From an uncultured Marivita sp. (lineage in GTDB: Bacteria; Pseudomonadota; Alphaproteobacteria; Rhodobacterales; Rhodobacteraceae), in NCBI GenBank assembly GCA_947503115.1, contig CANNCS010000002.1, positions 52,287-116,286 on the forward strand: a DNA stretch of 64,000 nucleotides. The letters run 5' to 3'. Made by a program: the position numbers and the translations under genes. This document shows, piece after piece, positions 8,902-19,894 of this stretch (position 1 is the first letter of the stretch; every line of letters begins with the position of its first letter). The notes under the pieces were generated by a model that was not told where the DNA came from, did no database searches, and saw only the letters and a list, made by a program, of their open reading frames with translations.

Positions 8902-9813
8902 ATGTCCGAGAAAAAAGAACAGCGGCGTGGCTTGGGTCGTGGTCTATCTGCGTTGATGGCAGATATTGAACCTGCCGTTGAAGCGGAAGCGACTTCTGCG
9001 CAACGCCCGGCGCGTACATTGCCTGTCGATCAGCTTTTCCCAAACCCTGATCAGCCGCGGCGTCAATTCGATGTGGAGGCGTTGGACGAATTGAAGGCGT
9101 CCATCCGTAGCAAAGGTGTGATTCAACCGTTGATCGTTCGTCCACGCGGCAGTGCGGCAGACCAATACGAAATCGTTGCAGGTGAACGTCGTTGGCGGGC
9201 TGCTCAGGCAGTGGGTGTTCATGAAGTTCCCGTTGTTATCCGTGAGTTTTCCGACGAAGACGTTCTGGAAATCGCGATTATTGAAAACATTCAGCGGGCT
9301 GATCTCAACGCTATCGAAGAAGCAGCGGGCTACGAACAGCTTATGTCCCGCTTTGGCCATACACAGGAAAAGCTTGCTCAAGCTTTAGGAAAAAGCCGAA
9401 GCCATATCGCTAACTTGCTTCGACTTTTGAACCTGCCGGATGTTGTGAAGCAGGCTGTGGTGGATGGAAAGATATCGGCAGGGCATGCTCGTGCGCTGAT
9501 TACAGCACCTGACCCTGTACTGCTCGTAGGGCAAATTGTGCGGCAAGGTCTGTCAGTTCGCGATGTTGAACGGATGGTGCGTGACGCATTGAATCCAAGC
9601 GCCGAAACAAAGACTAAGACCACCTCAAAATCTTCTGGTGGAAGCCAAAAAGATGCGGACACTAAGGCGTTGGAAGGAGATCTTTCTGCGGCTTTGGGAA
9701 TGAAGGTCGCGATCAATCATAGTGCGGGTAAGGAATCTGGAACCGTGATGATCAGCTACGAAACTCTGGAAGACCTGGACGCGCTGTGTATTGTGCTAAG
9801 TTCTGGCCGGTGA
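8902..9813 (+). CDS. parB: Chromosome partitioning protein ParB (Spo0J)
   Basis: Binds parS and, in the known family mechanism, acts as a CTP-dependent sliding clamp that loads ParA activity and SMC. The 303-residue protein begins with a basic ParA-interacting tail (RRGLGRGLSALM). It has the N-terminal CTPase region with VAGERRWRAAQ near residues 92-102 and ENIQRADLNAIEEA, and a helix-turn-helix TQEKLAQALGKSRSHIANLL near 154-173. A Lys/Thr/Ser-rich linker precedes the C-terminal dimer domain. Three perfect parS sites lie 1.1-3.3 kb upstream. Its stop directly abuts the convergent hemW stop. Confidence 0.96.
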   Translation: MSEKKEQRRGLGRGLSALMADIEPAVEAEATSAQRPARTLPVDQLFPNPDQPRRQFDVEALDELKASIRSKGVIQPLIVRPRGSAADQYEIVAGERRWRAAQAVGVHEVPVVIREFSDEDVLEIAIIENIQRADLNAIEEAAGYEQLMSRFGHTQEKLAQALGKSRSHIANLLRLLNLPDVVKQAVVDGKISAGHARALITAPDPVLLVGQIVRQGLSVRDVERMVRDALNPSAETKTKTTSKSSGGSQKDADTKALEGDLSAALGMKVAINHSAGKESGTVMISYETLEDLDALCIVLSSGR

Positions 9814-10989
9814 TCAGCTTTTTGCAAGCTGCGCGATAATATAATTCAGCACGGGCCGCCCCGTTGACGTGGCCCCGATGCGATCATCGGTCTGCCAGAC
9901 AAATCCATCGGACTTAAGGTTTTTGAAGCGATCCCAGTCTATGTCGCTGGTCAAATCGTCAACAACTAGCCCTTCGAGAAGCCTTAACCCCATAATGAGG
10001 CGCTCATCCGCTACATCTTGCGGGGTTAGCGAATACTCTTCCCGTATCCCGGTTCCGTTTGAAGTTGCCTTAAGCCATGCTTCGGGCTGTTTCCAGCATT
10101 CGGTTGCGGTGCGATGACCCTCGATCGTTAAGCGTCCGTGTGCGCCGGGGCCGATACCTGCGTAGTCGCCACCGCGCCAGTAGAGCAGATTATGCTTTGA
10201 TTCGGCGCCAGGTCGGGCGTGATTGGAGACTTCGTAAGCGATATAACCCGCGTCTTCGCAAAGCTTTTGCGTGAGATCGTAAAGATCTGCGCCTAGATCG
10301 TCAGTTGGTAACCCGCGTAACATTCCGCGCTGTGCTCGATCCCAAAACGCAGTGCCTTCTTCGATTGTCAGTTGGTAAAGCGACAGGTGGTCGACCGCCA
10401 TGTCCAAAGCGGATGAGAGTTCTTGTTCCCAATCCTTCAGAGTTTGGTTTTGACGGGCATAGATCAGATCGAAACTGACCCGATCAAAGAACTCGCGAGC
10501 AATCTTGAAGGCTGATTGCGCTTCAGGGACGCTGTGCAGACGGCCGAGATTGCGTAAGTCGTCTGGATTAAGGGCCTGAACACCAAGGGATACACGATTT
10601 ACCCCGTGTTTCGCGTACCCTTCAAAACGGTGTGCTTCGACAGATGTTGGATTGGCTTCAAGCGTGACTTCAATGTCATTGGCGAAATGCCAAACGTCCC
10701 GAGCTGCAGATAGAACGGTGTCGACCGTGCTAGGCTCCATCAAGCTGGGAGTGCCACCACCGAAAAAGATGGATGTCAGAACGCGCGGCCCGGTGAGCTG
10801 ACCCGTGCGCCGAATTTCTTGCGCCAAAGCTTCTGCCCAAACAGCTTGATCAACCGCCGCCCGAACATGGCTATTGAAATCACAATACGGGCATTTCGCG
10901 GCGCAAAAAGGCCAATGGACATAGAGACCAAACCCGCGCTCTTGCCAGAGCTCAGCCAAAGCATCCCGCCACAAATTTGCGGAAGGCAT
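9814..10989 (-). CDS. hemW: Radical SAM family heme chaperone HemW (HemN-like)
   Basis: HemW proteins bind heme and a 4Fe-4S cluster and resemble coproporphyrinogen III dehydrogenase (HemN), but generally lack that activity. The radical-SAM cysteines are in CAAKCPYCDF near residues 28-37, following GFGLYVHWPF. A glycine-rich FFGGGTPSLM and EANPTS follow. The frame is open far upstream; I choose the ATG at 10989 ([11 protein letters not shown], 391 residues, normal length), which overlaps rdgB by 38 bases and has no strong Shine-Dalgarno, so coupling to rdgB is likely. Third gene of rph-rdgB-hemW. Confidence 0.9.
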   Translation of the reverse strand: MPSANLWRDALAELWQERGFGLYVHWPFCAAKCPYCDFNSHVRAAVDQAVWAEALAQEIRRTGQLTGPRVLTSIFFGGGTPSLMEPSTVDTVLSAARDVWHFANDIEVTLEANPTSVEAHRFEGYAKHGVNRVSLGVQALNPDDLRNLGRLHSVPEAQSAFKIAREFFDRVSFDLIYARQNQTLKDWEQELSSALDMAVDHLSLYQLTIEEGTAFWDRAQRGMLRGLPTDDLGADLYDLTQKLCEDAGYIAYEVSNHARPGAESKHNLLYWRGGDYAGIGPGAHGRLTIEGHRTATECWKQPEAWLKATSNGTGIREEYSLTPQDVADERLIMGLRLLEGLVVDDLTSDIDWDRFKNLKSDGFVWQTDDRIGATSTGRPVLNYIIAQLAKS

Positions 10990-11563
10990 CAGCGCGGTGG
11001 CTGATCTTGTTCTTTTCCCAGCGATCCATTTCGCCAAAGGTGATGTCATATCCGTCGGGTTGGAACACCGGATCGTAACCGTGCCCTTGATCGCCGCGCA
11101 TCGGCCAGACAATTTGGCCTTCCATGGTGCCGGGGAACACTTCGTCATGGCCGTCGGGCCACGCAAGGACGAGGGTACAGCAAAAGCGACCCGTCCAGGG
11201 TGGCTTGATCCCGGAATCGATCAGCGCAGCGTTCGTCTTGGTCATTGCCATGACAAAGTCGCGACCAGTCTCTGTTTCCGCCCAATCGGCGGTATACACA
11301 CCGGGCGCGCCACCCAAGGCATCGACTTCTAAACCGCTGTCGTCGGACAGCGCGGGCAGGCCGGTAGCCTTGGCTGCAGCGTGTGCTTTGATCCGCGCGT
11401 TTTCAACGAAGGTGGTTCCGTCTTCTACCGGTTCAGGCAGGTTCATCTCGGCCGCACCAACGACCGAGACTCCGTAGTCTTTCAAAAGATCGGCGATTTC
11501 TTCCAGCTTGCCCTTGTTATGGGTCGCCACGAGAAGCCGAGTTCCTTCGAATTTGCGCGTCAT
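10952..11563 (-). CDS. rdgB: XTP/dITP diphosphatase (RdgB/HAM1 family)
   Basis: Removes inosine and xanthosine triphosphates from the nucleotide pool. The 203-residue product has the N-terminal [14 protein letters not shown] substrate loop, [27 protein letters not shown] active-site region, and [10 protein letters not shown] near the C-terminus. It starts by ATGA overlap with rph, the same adjacency seen in many alphaproteobacteria. The 3' end overlaps the start of hemW by 38 bases. Confidence 0.95.
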   Translation of the reverse strand: MTRKFEGTRLLVATHNKGKLEEIADLLKDYGVSVVGAAEMNLPEPVEDGTTFVENARIKAHAAAKATGLPALSDDSGLEVDALGGAPGVYTADWAETETGRDFVMAMTKTNAALIDSGIKPPWTGRFCCTLVLAWPDGHDEVFPGTMEGQIVWPMRGDQGHGYDPVFQPDGYDITFGEMDRWEKNKISHRADAFRKFVAGCFG

Positions 11564-12273
11564 TCGGCGGCCTTGAGCTGCAGAGCGACCAGTTCTTGGA
11601 CACCAGCATCTGCCAGATCAAGAAGTTCGTTCATCTGAGTGCGCGAAAAGGTCGATCCTTCGGCCGACATTTGCACTTCAATCAACTGGCCGTCCCCGCG
11701 CATGATAAAGTTTCCGTCAACGCCCGCTTCGGAATCTTCGGGATAATCGAGGTCAAGAACCGCTTGGCCGGCATAAATTCCGCAGCTGACAGCAGCGACA
11801 GGAGAAATCAGCGGATCGCTTGTGATGTCACCAGCTTTCATAAGCTTGTTCACGGCCAAGCGCAGGGCAACCCAGCCGCCGGTGATTGATGCACACCGTG
11901 TGCCGCCGTCGGCCTGAATCACATCGCAGTCGACGGTGATTTGGCGTTCGCCGAGTGCTACACGATCGACACCAGCGCGCAGGCTGCGCCCAATTAGTCT
12001 CTGAATTTCAACTGTGCGGCCTTGCTGTTTGCCTGCGGAGCTTTCGCGGCGCATCCGGCTTGTGGTGGAGCGGGGCAGCATGCCGTATTCTGCGGTGACC
12101 CAACCAAGGCCCGAGCCTTTGATAAACGGAGGCACCCGGTCTTCGATTGTGGCGGTGCAGAGCACGTGGGTGTCCCCCATACGGATCATGCATGAGCCTT
12201 CTGCATGTTTGCTGATCCCGGTTTCGATTGAAACCGCGCGCATTTCGCTTAATTTCCGTCCTGACGGTCGCAT
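11560..12273 (-). CDS. rph: Ribonuclease PH
   Basis: Phosphorolytic 3'-5' exoribonuclease trimming tRNA 3' ends. I choose the ATG at 12273 ([12 protein letters not shown], 237 residues, the normal family length) preceded by AGGGG at a suitable distance; the frame extends further upstream without family similarity. Motifs: [45 protein letters not shown] and [17 protein letters not shown]. It diverges from hrcA across about 105 bases and leads the rph-rdgB-hemW operon. Confidence 0.96.
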   Translation of the reverse strand: MRPSGRKLSEMRAVSIETGISKHAEGSCMIRMGDTHVLCTATIEDRVPPFIKGSGLGWVTAEYGMLPRSTTSRMRRESSAGKQQGRTVEIQRLIGRSLRAGVDRVALGERQITVDCDVIQADGGTRCASITGGWVALRLAVNKLMKAGDITSDPLISPVAAVSCGIYAGQAVLDLDYPEDSEAGVDGNFIMRGDGQLIEVQMSAEGSTFSRTQMNELLDLADAGVQELVALQLKAAE

Positions 12274-12378
12274 GGTATATCCCCTTGATTGCCGTGTACG
12301 GATACAGGCAGGCTTTCTGGTTTCGCAAGCCAATAGTCTGTGCGGGCGTTACGGTGATCTGCGATATGAGGTGCGTGA

Positions 12379-13449
12379 TTGAACGACGGGACCAAACTTC
12401 TGGATGAACTGAACGACCGGTCGCGGGAAGTGTTCCGCAAGGTTGTTGAAGGCTATCTTCTTAGCGGCGAGCCCGTTGGTTCGAGGACGTTGACGCGGAC
12501 CCTCGAAGAAAAGGTGTCTGCGGCGACCATTCGGAACGTTATGCAAGATCTTGAGTTTCTTGGCCTGCTGGACAGCCCCCATATCAGTGCGGGGCGTATT
12601 CCAACGCAACTTGGCTTGCGCATGTTCGTTGACGGGTTGTTGGAGGTTCGCGATTTGAACGTCGATGACCGACAGAAGATCGATGCAACTGTGACCAGCA
12701 ACAGCCAGGATGTTGGCGCAGTTCTGGATCGGGTCGGGTCTGCATTGTCGGGGGTCACGCACGGAGCGTCTTTGGTCCTGACGCCGAAGCATGAAGCGGC
12801 GATCAAACACATAGAATTTGTGCCAGTAGGCGGGGATCAGGCTCTGGTGGTTCTGGTCTTTGCCGACGGGCATGTAGAGAATCGCCTTTTCACGCCGCCG
12901 CCAGGGCAAACACCCAGTTCGATGCGAGAAGCGGCGAATTTTTTAAATGCATTGGTTGAAGGAAAAACGCTGTCTGATCTTCGCCGGACGATCAAGGACG
13001 ACATGACGCTTAAGCGGCGCGAGCTGGATTCTCTTGCGGCAACGCTGGTTGAGCAAGGATTGGCCATTTGGGACGAAGATGCCGACACTTCCGGTCGTTT
13101 GATCGTGCGTGGACGGTCGAATCTTCTGGCTGAAGACACCCATGCCGAAGAACTGGAACGCATTAGGGAATTGTTCGACGATCTTGAGCGTAAGCGGGAC
13201 ATTGCTGAATTTTTGGAACTCACCGAACAGGGCGACGGTGTGCGCATTTTTATTGGGTCTGAGAACAAACTTTTCTCACTTTCGGGTTCCTCTTTGGTGG
13301 TCTCTCCATATATGAACGCTGATCGTAAAATTATCGGTGCGGTGGGGGTTATAGGCCCGACCCGTTTGAATTATGGACGGATCGTACCGATCGTGGACTA
13401 CACAGCGCAGCTCGTCGGGAAACTGCTCGGCGACCGCAACCAAGGGTAA
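12379..13449 (+). CDS. hrcA: Heat-inducible transcriptional repressor HrcA
   Basis: Repressor that in other bacteria binds CIRCE elements upstream of groESL and related chaperone genes. The 356-residue protein has the N-terminal winged helix (LNDRSREVFRKVVEGYL, EKVSAATIRNVMQDLE, SAGRIPT), a GAF-like central domain and the C-terminal VGVIGPTRLNYGR motif. The start is a TTG at 12379 supported by TGAGG at 12367-12371, 7 bases upstream. No CIRCE inverted repeat is visible in the rph-hrcA gap, so its targets are probably elsewhere. grpE follows after 4 bases. Confidence 0.95.
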   Translation: MNDGTKLLDELNDRSREVFRKVVEGYLLSGEPVGSRTLTRTLEEKVSAATIRNVMQDLEFLGLLDSPHISAGRIPTQLGLRMFVDGLLEVRDLNVDDRQKIDATVTSNSQDVGAVLDRVGSALSGVTHGASLVLTPKHEAAIKHIEFVPVGGDQALVVLVFADGHVENRLFTPPPGQTPSSMREAANFLNALVEGKTLSDLRRTIKDDMTLKRRELDSLAATLVEQGLAIWDEDADTSGRLIVRGRSNLLAEDTHAEELERIRELFDDLERKRDIAEFLELTEQGDGVRIFIGSENKLFSLSGSSLVVSPYMNADRKIIGAVGVIGPTRLNYGRIVPIVDYTAQLVGKLLGDRNQG

Positions 13450-13453
13450 CGAA

Positions 13454-14020
13454 ATGGCCGAAACGGATCACACAAAAGATTTTCTCGACAGCCTGGCCGA
13501 GGCTAAGGCAGAGGAAAACGAAGCGCTCGAAGAAGAGATCGACAGCGACGAGGCGGAATTGGACGCTTTGCGCGCCGAGCGGGATGATCTGAAAGATAAG
13601 TTCATGCGCGCGTTGGCGGAGGCCGAGAACGCACGCAAGCGCTCTGAAAAAGATCGTCGTGAGGCACAGCAATATGGCGGGTCGCGTTTGGCGCGCGATT
13701 TGCTGCCGGTGTATGATAACCTTCAGCGTGCGCTGGATGCGATCCCGGAAGAACAGCGTGAGGCCTCCAAAGCCTTTATCGAAGGCGTAGAGCTGACGAT
13801 GCGCGAACTGCTTAACGTTTTCAGCAAGCATGGCGTCACCGCGATCAAGCCCGAAGTGGGCGACAAATTCGATCCGCAGCATCACGAAGCCATGTTTGAG
13901 GCACCGGTTCCGGGCACAACCGCCGGCGAGATCATTCAGGTCTCGACCGAGGGCTTCATGCTTTATGATCGTTTGCTGCGTCCGGCACAGGTTGGTGTCA
14001 GTTCGATGCCGAAGTCCTAA
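13454..14020 (+). CDS. grpE: DnaK nucleotide exchange factor GrpE
   Basis: Releases ADP from DnaK in the Hsp70 cycle. The 188-residue product from the ATG at 13454 ([14 protein letters not shown]) has an acidic N-terminal tail, a long charged coiled coil around residues 20-75 ([20 protein letters not shown]), [21 protein letters not shown], and the C-terminal beta domain with [11 protein letters not shown] and a PAQVGVSS ending. It is coupled to hrcA. The stop overlaps the convergent mutS stop by 4 bases. Confidence 0.96.
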   Translation: MAETDHTKDFLDSLAEAKAEENEALEEEIDSDEAELDALRAERDDLKDKFMRALAEAENARKRSEKDRREAQQYGGSRLARDLLPVYDNLQRALDAIPEEQREASKAFIEGVELTMRELLNVFSKHGVTAIKPEVGDKFDPQHHEAMFEAPVPGTTAGEIIQVSTEGFMLYDRLLRPAQVGVSSMPKS

Positions 14021-16674
14021 TCGTCTTTCAGCAACGATTTCAGGCTATACAGAGCCTGTAGCGCCTCCATTGGCGTCATTTCATCGGGGTGCAGATCTTT
14101 GATCTGTGCCTCGATTTTGCTTTCGGCGGCAGGTTTGACGGGCTGCGGCGCATTGGCCACGGCTGAAAACAGCGGCAGATCGTCGATCAATGCCTTGGGC
14201 GAGGTGTTCTCACGTTCGCCTTTTTCCAGGGCATCCAGAACCGAACGGGCGCGTGTGATAACCGCAGACGGCAGACCGGCAAGCTGGGCAACTTGCACAC
14301 CATAAGATCTATCTGCCGCACCTTCGCGGACTTCGTGTAGGAAAATCACTTCGCCTTCCCATTCGCGCACAGCGACGGTCGCGTTCTTGACCCCGTCAAG
14401 GCTGTTCGCGAGTGCGGTAAGTTCGTGATAGTGCGTGGCGAACAAAGCCCGTACTTTGTTGACGGACTGTAGGTGCTCTAATGTGGCCCAAGCGATGGAG
14501 AGGCCGTCATAGGTGGCCGTTCCACGTCCGATCTCGTCCAGTATAACCAAAGCGCGATCGTCTGCTTGGTTTAGGATCGCCGCAGTTTCGACCATTTCCA
14601 CCATAAAGGTCGACCGACCGCGCGCCAAATCATCGGACGCGCCGACACGGCTGAAGATTTGACTAACCAACCCGATATGCGCGGACTTTGCCGGAACGTA
14701 AGACCCGATTTGGGCCAAAAGCGCGATCAATGCGTTCTGGCGCAAATAGGTCGATTTACCGGCCATGTTGGGGCCAGTCAGAAGCGTGACCGCGGCGGCG
14801 TCTTTCTGCGCTGACAAATCGCAATCATTGGCAACGAATCCCGTATCACCTTGCGCTTTGAGCGACCGTTCAACAACGGGATGGCGGCCGCCTTCAATTT
14901 CGAAGGCGCGGCTTTCGTCAACCGTGGGACGGCACCAATCCAGATCGGTGGCAAGGTCGGCAAGTGCCGTTGCGAGGTCGAGCTCAGCCAATCCCGTTGC
15001 AAGGGCGTTCAGTGCGGGTTGTTGATCCAAAATGGAACGACTTAAGGCGGCATAGAGCCGTTTTTCGATATCGATCGCCTCTCCGCCGGCATTCATGATG
15101 CGGCGCTCCAGTTCCGAAAGTTCAACCGTGGTAAAGCGGATTTGGTTTGCGGTGGTTTGGCGGTGAATGAACGTTTCATTCAACGGCGGCGCCATCATCT
15201 TTTGCGCGTGCGTCGAGGTGGTTTCGATGAAGTAGCCTAGTACGTTGTTGTGTTTGATCTTGAGTGACGAAACACCCGCCACGTCAGAATACTGCGTCTG
15301 AAGGCTGGCAATAACGCCACGCCCTTCATCGCGGAGCTTGCGCGCCTCGTCTAAAGCGTCGTCATAGCCGGGCGCGATAAACCCACCATCACGCGCCAGA
15401 AGTGGCGGCTCAGCGATCAATGCGTCGTCCAGGAGCGCGGTTAGGTCGTCGTGTCCTTTGCATGCACTGACAGCATCACACAGCATGTCCGGTAAACTAT
15501 GTGTCTCTAATACACCTGAAATCGTCTCGGATTGGGCCAGAGCATTGCGGATTGCCGCCATGTCTCGGGGCCCACCGCGATCAAGTCCAAGCCGCGATAG
15601 CGCGCGATCTAGGTCGGGAACACGTTTCAGCGCATCGCGGATCTGTCGCGCGATTGTTGGATCAGAGATCGCCCAAGTGATCGCCTCTTGCCGGTTTCGG
15701 ATCACCGACAGGTCGCGCGATGGCGTGGACAGGCGCCGTTCCAATAGGCGAGCACCGCTTGCGGTGGCGGTTCGATCAATCACAGACAAAAGCGATCCGG
15801 CACGGCCGCCTTGCAGAGAATGAGTCAGCTCAAGGTTTCGACGTGTGGCGGCGTCGATATGCATCGAATTGCCCAGCTTTTCCTGTTGCGGGGTTCGGAG
15901 AAGGGGCAGGCGGCCCTTTTGTGTCAGATCTAGGTATTCAATCAGTGCACCCATAGCTGACAATTCGGGGCGCGAGAACTGACCGTAAGCGTCAAGCGAC
16001 GACACCCCAAACTGTTGTGTCAGGCGAGTGTTTGCCCCCGTTGAATCAAAGCTGGACTTGCCGAGCCATGTTGGCTCGAGTCCAAGATCGTCAAGAACAT
16101 TGGAGATTGCGGCTTCTGTGCCTTCGGCCATGAGAATTTCTGCCGGGGAAAGTTGCGCCAATTCCGGGCCGACACGGGCCAATGACAAGGGAACAACATG
16201 TAGCGCGCCAGTCGAGATATCGGTCCAAGCCAGTGCCCATTCGTCTCTGACACAGGCCAAAGCAGCCAAAAAGTTGTGACGCCGTGCTTCCAATAGAGTT
16301 TCTTCGGTCAGTGTGCCGGGGGTGACAAGGCGAACCACATCGCGTCTGACAACAGACTTCGATCCCCGTTTCTTCGCCTCAGCGGGGCTTTCCATCTGTT
16401 CGCAAACAGCGACGCGAAACCCCTTTCGGATAAGTGTCAGCAGGTAGCCTTCGGCGGCATGAACCGGGACACCACACATCGGGATGTCGTCACCGTCATG
16501 TTTGCCGCGTTTGGTAAGGGCGATGTCCAGTGCTTCGGATGCAGCAGCAGCATCGTCAAAGAACAATTCGTAAAAATCACCCATGCGATAGAATAACAAA
16601 GCGTCTGCATACTGGGATTTTATTTCCAGATATTGCGCCATCATGGGTGTGACGGGTGATTTATTCGCGTTCAC
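14017..16674 (-). CDS. mutS: DNA mismatch repair protein MutS
   Basis: Recognises mismatches and small loops and starts repair with MutL. The preferred start is the GTG at 16674 ([16 protein letters not shown], 885 residues) behind GAGGGG; an ATG at 16704 is possible, but the longer upstream frame runs into maeB. The mismatch-contact motif GDFYELFF is near residue 32. The connector, core and clamp domains follow, then the ABC-type ATPase with [16 protein letters not shown] near residue 640, [10 protein letters not shown] and FATHYHELT. Length is slightly above the usual 850-880. It diverges from maeB across about 85 bases. Confidence 0.96.
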   Translation of the reverse strand: MNANKSPVTPMMAQYLEIKSQYADALLFYRMGDFYELFFDDAAAASEALDIALTKRGKHDGDDIPMCGVPVHAAEGYLLTLIRKGFRVAVCEQMESPAEAKKRGSKSVVRRDVVRLVTPGTLTEETLLEARRHNFLAALACVRDEWALAWTDISTGALHVVPLSLARVGPELAQLSPAEILMAEGTEAAISNVLDDLGLEPTWLGKSSFDSTGANTRLTQQFGVSSLDAYGQFSRPELSAMGALIEYLDLTQKGRLPLLRTPQQEKLGNSMHIDAATRRNLELTHSLQGGRAGSLLSVIDRTATASGARLLERRLSTPSRDLSVIRNRQEAITWAISDPTIARQIRDALKRVPDLDRALSRLGLDRGGPRDMAAIRNALAQSETISGVLETHSLPDMLCDAVSACKGHDDLTALLDDALIAEPPLLARDGGFIAPGYDDALDEARKLRDEGRGVIASLQTQYSDVAGVSSLKIKHNNVLGYFIETTSTHAQKMMAPPLNETFIHRQTTANQIRFTTVELSELERRIMNAGGEAIDIEKRLYAALSRSILDQQPALNALATGLAELDLATALADLATDLDWCRPTVDESRAFEIEGGRHPVVERSLKAQGDTGFVANDCDLSAQKDAAAVTLLTGPNMAGKSTYLRQNALIALLAQIGSYVPAKSAHIGLVSQIFSRVGASDDLARGRSTFMVEMVETAAILNQADDRALVILDEIGRGTATYDGLSIAWATLEHLQSVNKVRALFATHYHELTALANSLDGVKNATVAVREWEGEVIFLHEVREGAADRSYGVQVAQLAGLPSAVITRARSVLDALEKGERENTSPKALIDDLPLFSAVANAPQPVKPAAESKIEAQIKDLHPDEMTPMEALQALYSLKSLLKDD

Positions 16675-16759
16675 AAGCTTCCCCTCGGTGCTTTGGCGTG
16701 ACATTAAGGCGACCGACCCGGGTGGAAAACCCGATTTTGAAGTATGAGGCCTCTGACGC

Positions 16760-19015
16760 ATGTCCAACCCGAAATACACCCGCGAAGAAGCGCTTGCTTT
16801 CCATCTCGAGCCGACCCCCGGCAAATGGGAGGTGCAAGCCACCGTCCCGATGACCACGCAGCGCGATCTGTCGCTGGCCTATTCCCCAGGTGTGGCCGTG
16901 CCATGCGAGGACATCGCGAAAGATCCTGGCCTTGCCTATGACTACACCAACAAAGGCAATCTCGTCGCGGTGATTTCCAACGGGACGGCGGTTCTTGGGC
17001 TTGGCAATCTGGGTGCTCTGGGATCGAAGCCAGTGATGGAGGGCAAGTCCGTCCTCTTCAAACGGTTCGCGGACGTGAACTCTATCGACATTGAGCTGGA
17101 TACCGAAGACCCCGACGAGTTTTGCAAGGCTGTGCGGCTTATGGGGCCGACCTTTGGTGGTATCAATCTTGAGGACATCAAAGCGCCTGAGTGTTTCATC
17201 ATCGAACAACGGCTCAAGGAAGAAATGGACATCCCGGTCTTCCACGATGACCAGCACGGGACGGCGGTGATCTGTGCGGCGGGGCTGCTGAACGCGCTGC
17301 ATATCTCGGGTAAAAAGATTGAAGATGTGAAAATCGTCCTGAACGGCGCGGGCGCAGCAGGCATTGCCTGTATCGAACTGCTCAAGCGTATGGGCGCGCG
17401 GCATGACAACTGCATTGTCGCAGACACTAAGGGCGTGATCTACCAAGGCCGAACCGAGGGCATGAACCAGTGGAAATCTGCGCATGCGGTCAAGACAGAC
17501 GCACGGTCGCTGGAAGAAGCGATGGTTGGCGCGGATGTGTTTCTTGGAGTGAGTGTGAAAGGCGCTGTCACGCAAGATATGGTGCGGTCGATGGCCGACA
17601 ATCCGGTGATCTTTGCGATGGCCAACCCGGACCCAGAGATCACCCCCGAAGAGGCGCATGAGGTGCGCATGGATGCTATCGTGGCCACCGGGCGCAGCGA
17701 TTATCCGAACCAGGTGAACAACGTGCTTGGTTTCCCGTACCTGTTCCGGGGTGCTTTGGACATTCATGCGCGGGCGATCAATGACGAGATGAAGATCGCC
17801 TGTGCGCAAGCGCTGGCAGAGCTGGCACGTGAGGATGTGCCCGACGAGGTTGCGTTGGCCTATGGAAAAAGCCTGACATTCGGGCGGGATTACATCATCC
17901 CCACGCCGTTTGATCCGAGACTGATTCACCGCATTCCGCCTGCTGTTGCCAAAGCAGGTATGGACACAGGCGCTGCGCGGCGACCGATCATCGACCTTCC
18001 AGCGTACGAAGAATCGCTTAAGTCACGGATGGATCCGACGGCGAGCATCCTGCGCGGGATCAATGCGCGGGCACGCAAGGCGCAGGCGCGGATGATCTTT
18101 GCCGAAGGGGATGATCCGCGCGTGTTGCGTGCGGCGGTCATGTATCAGCGGTCTGGTTTCGGCAAGGCCTTGGTTGTCGGGCGTGAAACAGATGTGAAGG
18201 CCAAGCTGGAAGAGGCCGGCCTGGGCGATGCCGTTCGCGAGATCGAAGTGGTGAATGCCGCGAACACGCAGCATTTGAACCGGTACAAGGATGTGCTGTA
18301 CGGGCGTCTTCAACGAAAAGGCTATGACCACCAGGACATTCACCGACTCGCGGCGCGGGATCGACATGTTTTTGGGGCGCTGATGCTGCAACAGGGGCAT
18401 GGTGATGCGCTTGTCACTGGAGCGACAAGGAAGTCGGCGCATGTGATGGAATTGATCAACCACGTCTTTGACGCCGATGCATCTCATGGCGCAGCGGGCG
18501 TGACGGCGTTGTTGGTCAAGGGTCGGATCGTGCTCATTGCGGATACGTTGGTGCATGAATGGCCGGATGAAGAAGACCTTGCCAATATCGCGGAACGCGC
18601 AGCCGAAGTGGCGCGTCTCATCGGACTTGAACCGCGTGTCGCGTTTGTCTCGTTCTCGACCTTCGGTTACCCGGTGTCAGAACGTGCCGAGAAGATGCAC
18701 ATTGCGCCACGCGTTTTGGATCGTCGCGGTGTGAACTTTGAATACGAAGGCGAAATGACCGTCGATGTGGCGCTTAATCGGAATGCGCAGAAGTTCTATC
18801 CGTTCCAGCGCTTGACTGGTCCGGCGAACATTCTTGTCGTGCCCGCACGCCACTCTGCGTCCATTTCGGTCAAGCTGATGCAGGAAATGGCGGGCGCTAC
18901 GGTGATTGGCCCCATTCTGGCGGGGGTTGATAAGTCGATTCAGATTTGTTCGACCTCCATGACTGCTGGCGATATTCTGAACATGGCAGTTCTGGCGGCA
19001 TGTAAGGGGCCGTGA
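16760..19015 (+). CDS. maeB: NADP-dependent malic enzyme with phosphotransacetylase-like C-terminal domain
   Basis: Oxidative decarboxylation of malate to pyruvate with NADPH formation. The 751-residue MaeB-type protein has the N-terminal malic domain ([41 protein letters not shown]), an NAD(P)-binding domain with [15 protein letters not shown] near residue 197, and from about residue 430 a phosphate acetyltransferase-like domain ([15 protein letters not shown]) that in known members is regulatory. The start ATG is at 16760. A sugar kinase follows after 3 bases, so the two are probably cotranscribed. Confidence 0.95.
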   Translation: MSNPKYTREEALAFHLEPTPGKWEVQATVPMTTQRDLSLAYSPGVAVPCEDIAKDPGLAYDYTNKGNLVAVISNGTAVLGLGNLGALGSKPVMEGKSVLFKRFADVNSIDIELDTEDPDEFCKAVRLMGPTFGGINLEDIKAPECFIIEQRLKEEMDIPVFHDDQHGTAVICAAGLLNALHISGKKIEDVKIVLNGAGAAGIACIELLKRMGARHDNCIVADTKGVIYQGRTEGMNQWKSAHAVKTDARSLEEAMVGADVFLGVSVKGAVTQDMVRSMADNPVIFAMANPDPEITPEEAHEVRMDAIVATGRSDYPNQVNNVLGFPYLFRGALDIHARAINDEMKIACAQALAELAREDVPDEVALAYGKSLTFGRDYIIPTPFDPRLIHRIPPAVAKAGMDTGAARRPIIDLPAYEESLKSRMDPTASILRGINARARKAQARMIFAEGDDPRVLRAAVMYQRSGFGKALVVGRETDVKAKLEEAGLGDAVREIEVVNAANTQHLNRYKDVLYGRLQRKGYDHQDIHRLAARDRHVFGALMLQQGHGDALVTGATRKSAHVMELINHVFDADASHGAAGVTALLVKGRIVLIADTLVHEWPDEEDLANIAERAAEVARLIGLEPRVAFVSFSTFGYPVSERAEKMHIAPRVLDRRGVNFEYEGEMTVDVALNRNAQKFYPFQRLTGPANILVVPARHSASISVKLMQEMAGATVIGPILAGVDKSIQICSTSMTAGDILNMAVLAACKGP

Positions 19016-19018
19016 CAC

Positions 19019-19894
19019 ATGGCGGTTTATAACCTTGGGTCGATCAATGCGGATCTGTTTTATCAGGTTCCGCATCTGCTTGCTCCGGGTGAAACCTTGG
19101 CATCGACGGATCACAGCCGCGGTTTGGGCGGCAAGGGCGCAAACATGTCGGTCGCCATTGCTCGTGCGGCTGCGCGCGCTGTTCATATCGGCGCGGTTGG
19201 GGCTGATGGGCGCTGGGCGGTCGAGCGGTTGTTGGAATACGGTGTCGATACCCGGAATATCGTGGAGCTGGGAGTACCAACGGGTCACGCAGTGATCATG
19301 GTCGACGATCACGGCGAAAACGCCATTTTGCTGTTTCCGGGGGCCAATCGGGCATTAACAGAGACACATGTCGCCTCAGCGCTTTTAGCTGCTACCGAAG
19401 CAGACACGTTCGTATTCCAGAACGAAACCTCTGCCCAGATCGAAGGGGCAATGCTGGCTTCTTCCAAAGGAATGCGGGTGGTCTATGCAGCAGCCCCGTT
19501 CGATGCACAGGCGGTCGAGGCAGTATTGCCGATGCTGGACATCCTTGTGATGAATGCAGTTGAGGCGCAGCAGTTGACAGATGCGCTGGGCGTGACGTTG
19601 GCCGCGCTTCCGGTTCGTGATGTGGTCGTGACGTTGGGCGGCGATGGTTGTCGGTGGATCAACACAGATGATGGAACGGACCAGACGTTTCCTGCCATTC
19701 CGGTCACGCCTGTCGACACAACAGGCGCAGGGGATACGTTCACTGGATTTCTGATTGCAGGCCTTGATCGTGGATTGCCTATGAAACAAGCAATCTTGTT
19801 AGGTCAACAAGCAGGGGCACTCATGGTCACACGCCATGGAACAGCTGACGTAATTCCCGATTTGAAGGATATTGAAGACGCTCGGTTCTCTTAA
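19019..19894 (+). CDS. PfkB-family carbohydrate kinase (ribokinase-like)
   Basis: Likely phosphorylates ribose or a related sugar or nucleoside with ATP; the exact substrate cannot be assigned. The 291-residue product has the N-terminal GLGGKGANMSVAIARA signature (GGKGAN near residues 40-45), INADLF near the start, VVVTLGGDGC, and the C-terminal DTTGAGDTFTGFL with the catalytic Asp of GAGD. Ribokinase is the closest family by these signatures, but no ribose transport or utilisation gene is nearby. It follows maeB by 3 bases and overlaps the convergent msrA stop by 4. Confidence 0.85.
   Translation: MAVYNLGSINADLFYQVPHLLAPGETLASTDHSRGLGGKGANMSVAIARAAARAVHIGAVGADGRWAVERLLEYGVDTRNIVELGVPTGHAVIMVDDHGENAILLFPGANRALTETHVASALLAATEADTFVFQNETSAQIEGAMLASSKGMRVVYAAAPFDAQAVEAVLPMLDILVMNAVEAQQLTDALGVTLAALPVRDVVVTLGGDGCRWINTDDGTDQTFPAIPVTPVDTTGAGDTFTGFLIAGLDRGLPMKQAILLGQQAGALMVTRHGTADVIPDLKDIEDARFS

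Noticed and set aside
16674..16857. Longer MutS start
   Set aside because: The extra region runs into the divergent maeB gene and its promoter gap, and lacks MutS-like sequence.
16661..17929. 422-residue minus-strand open frame
   Set aside because: It is the complement of maeB and contains no family motif; the maeB product is intact and conserved.
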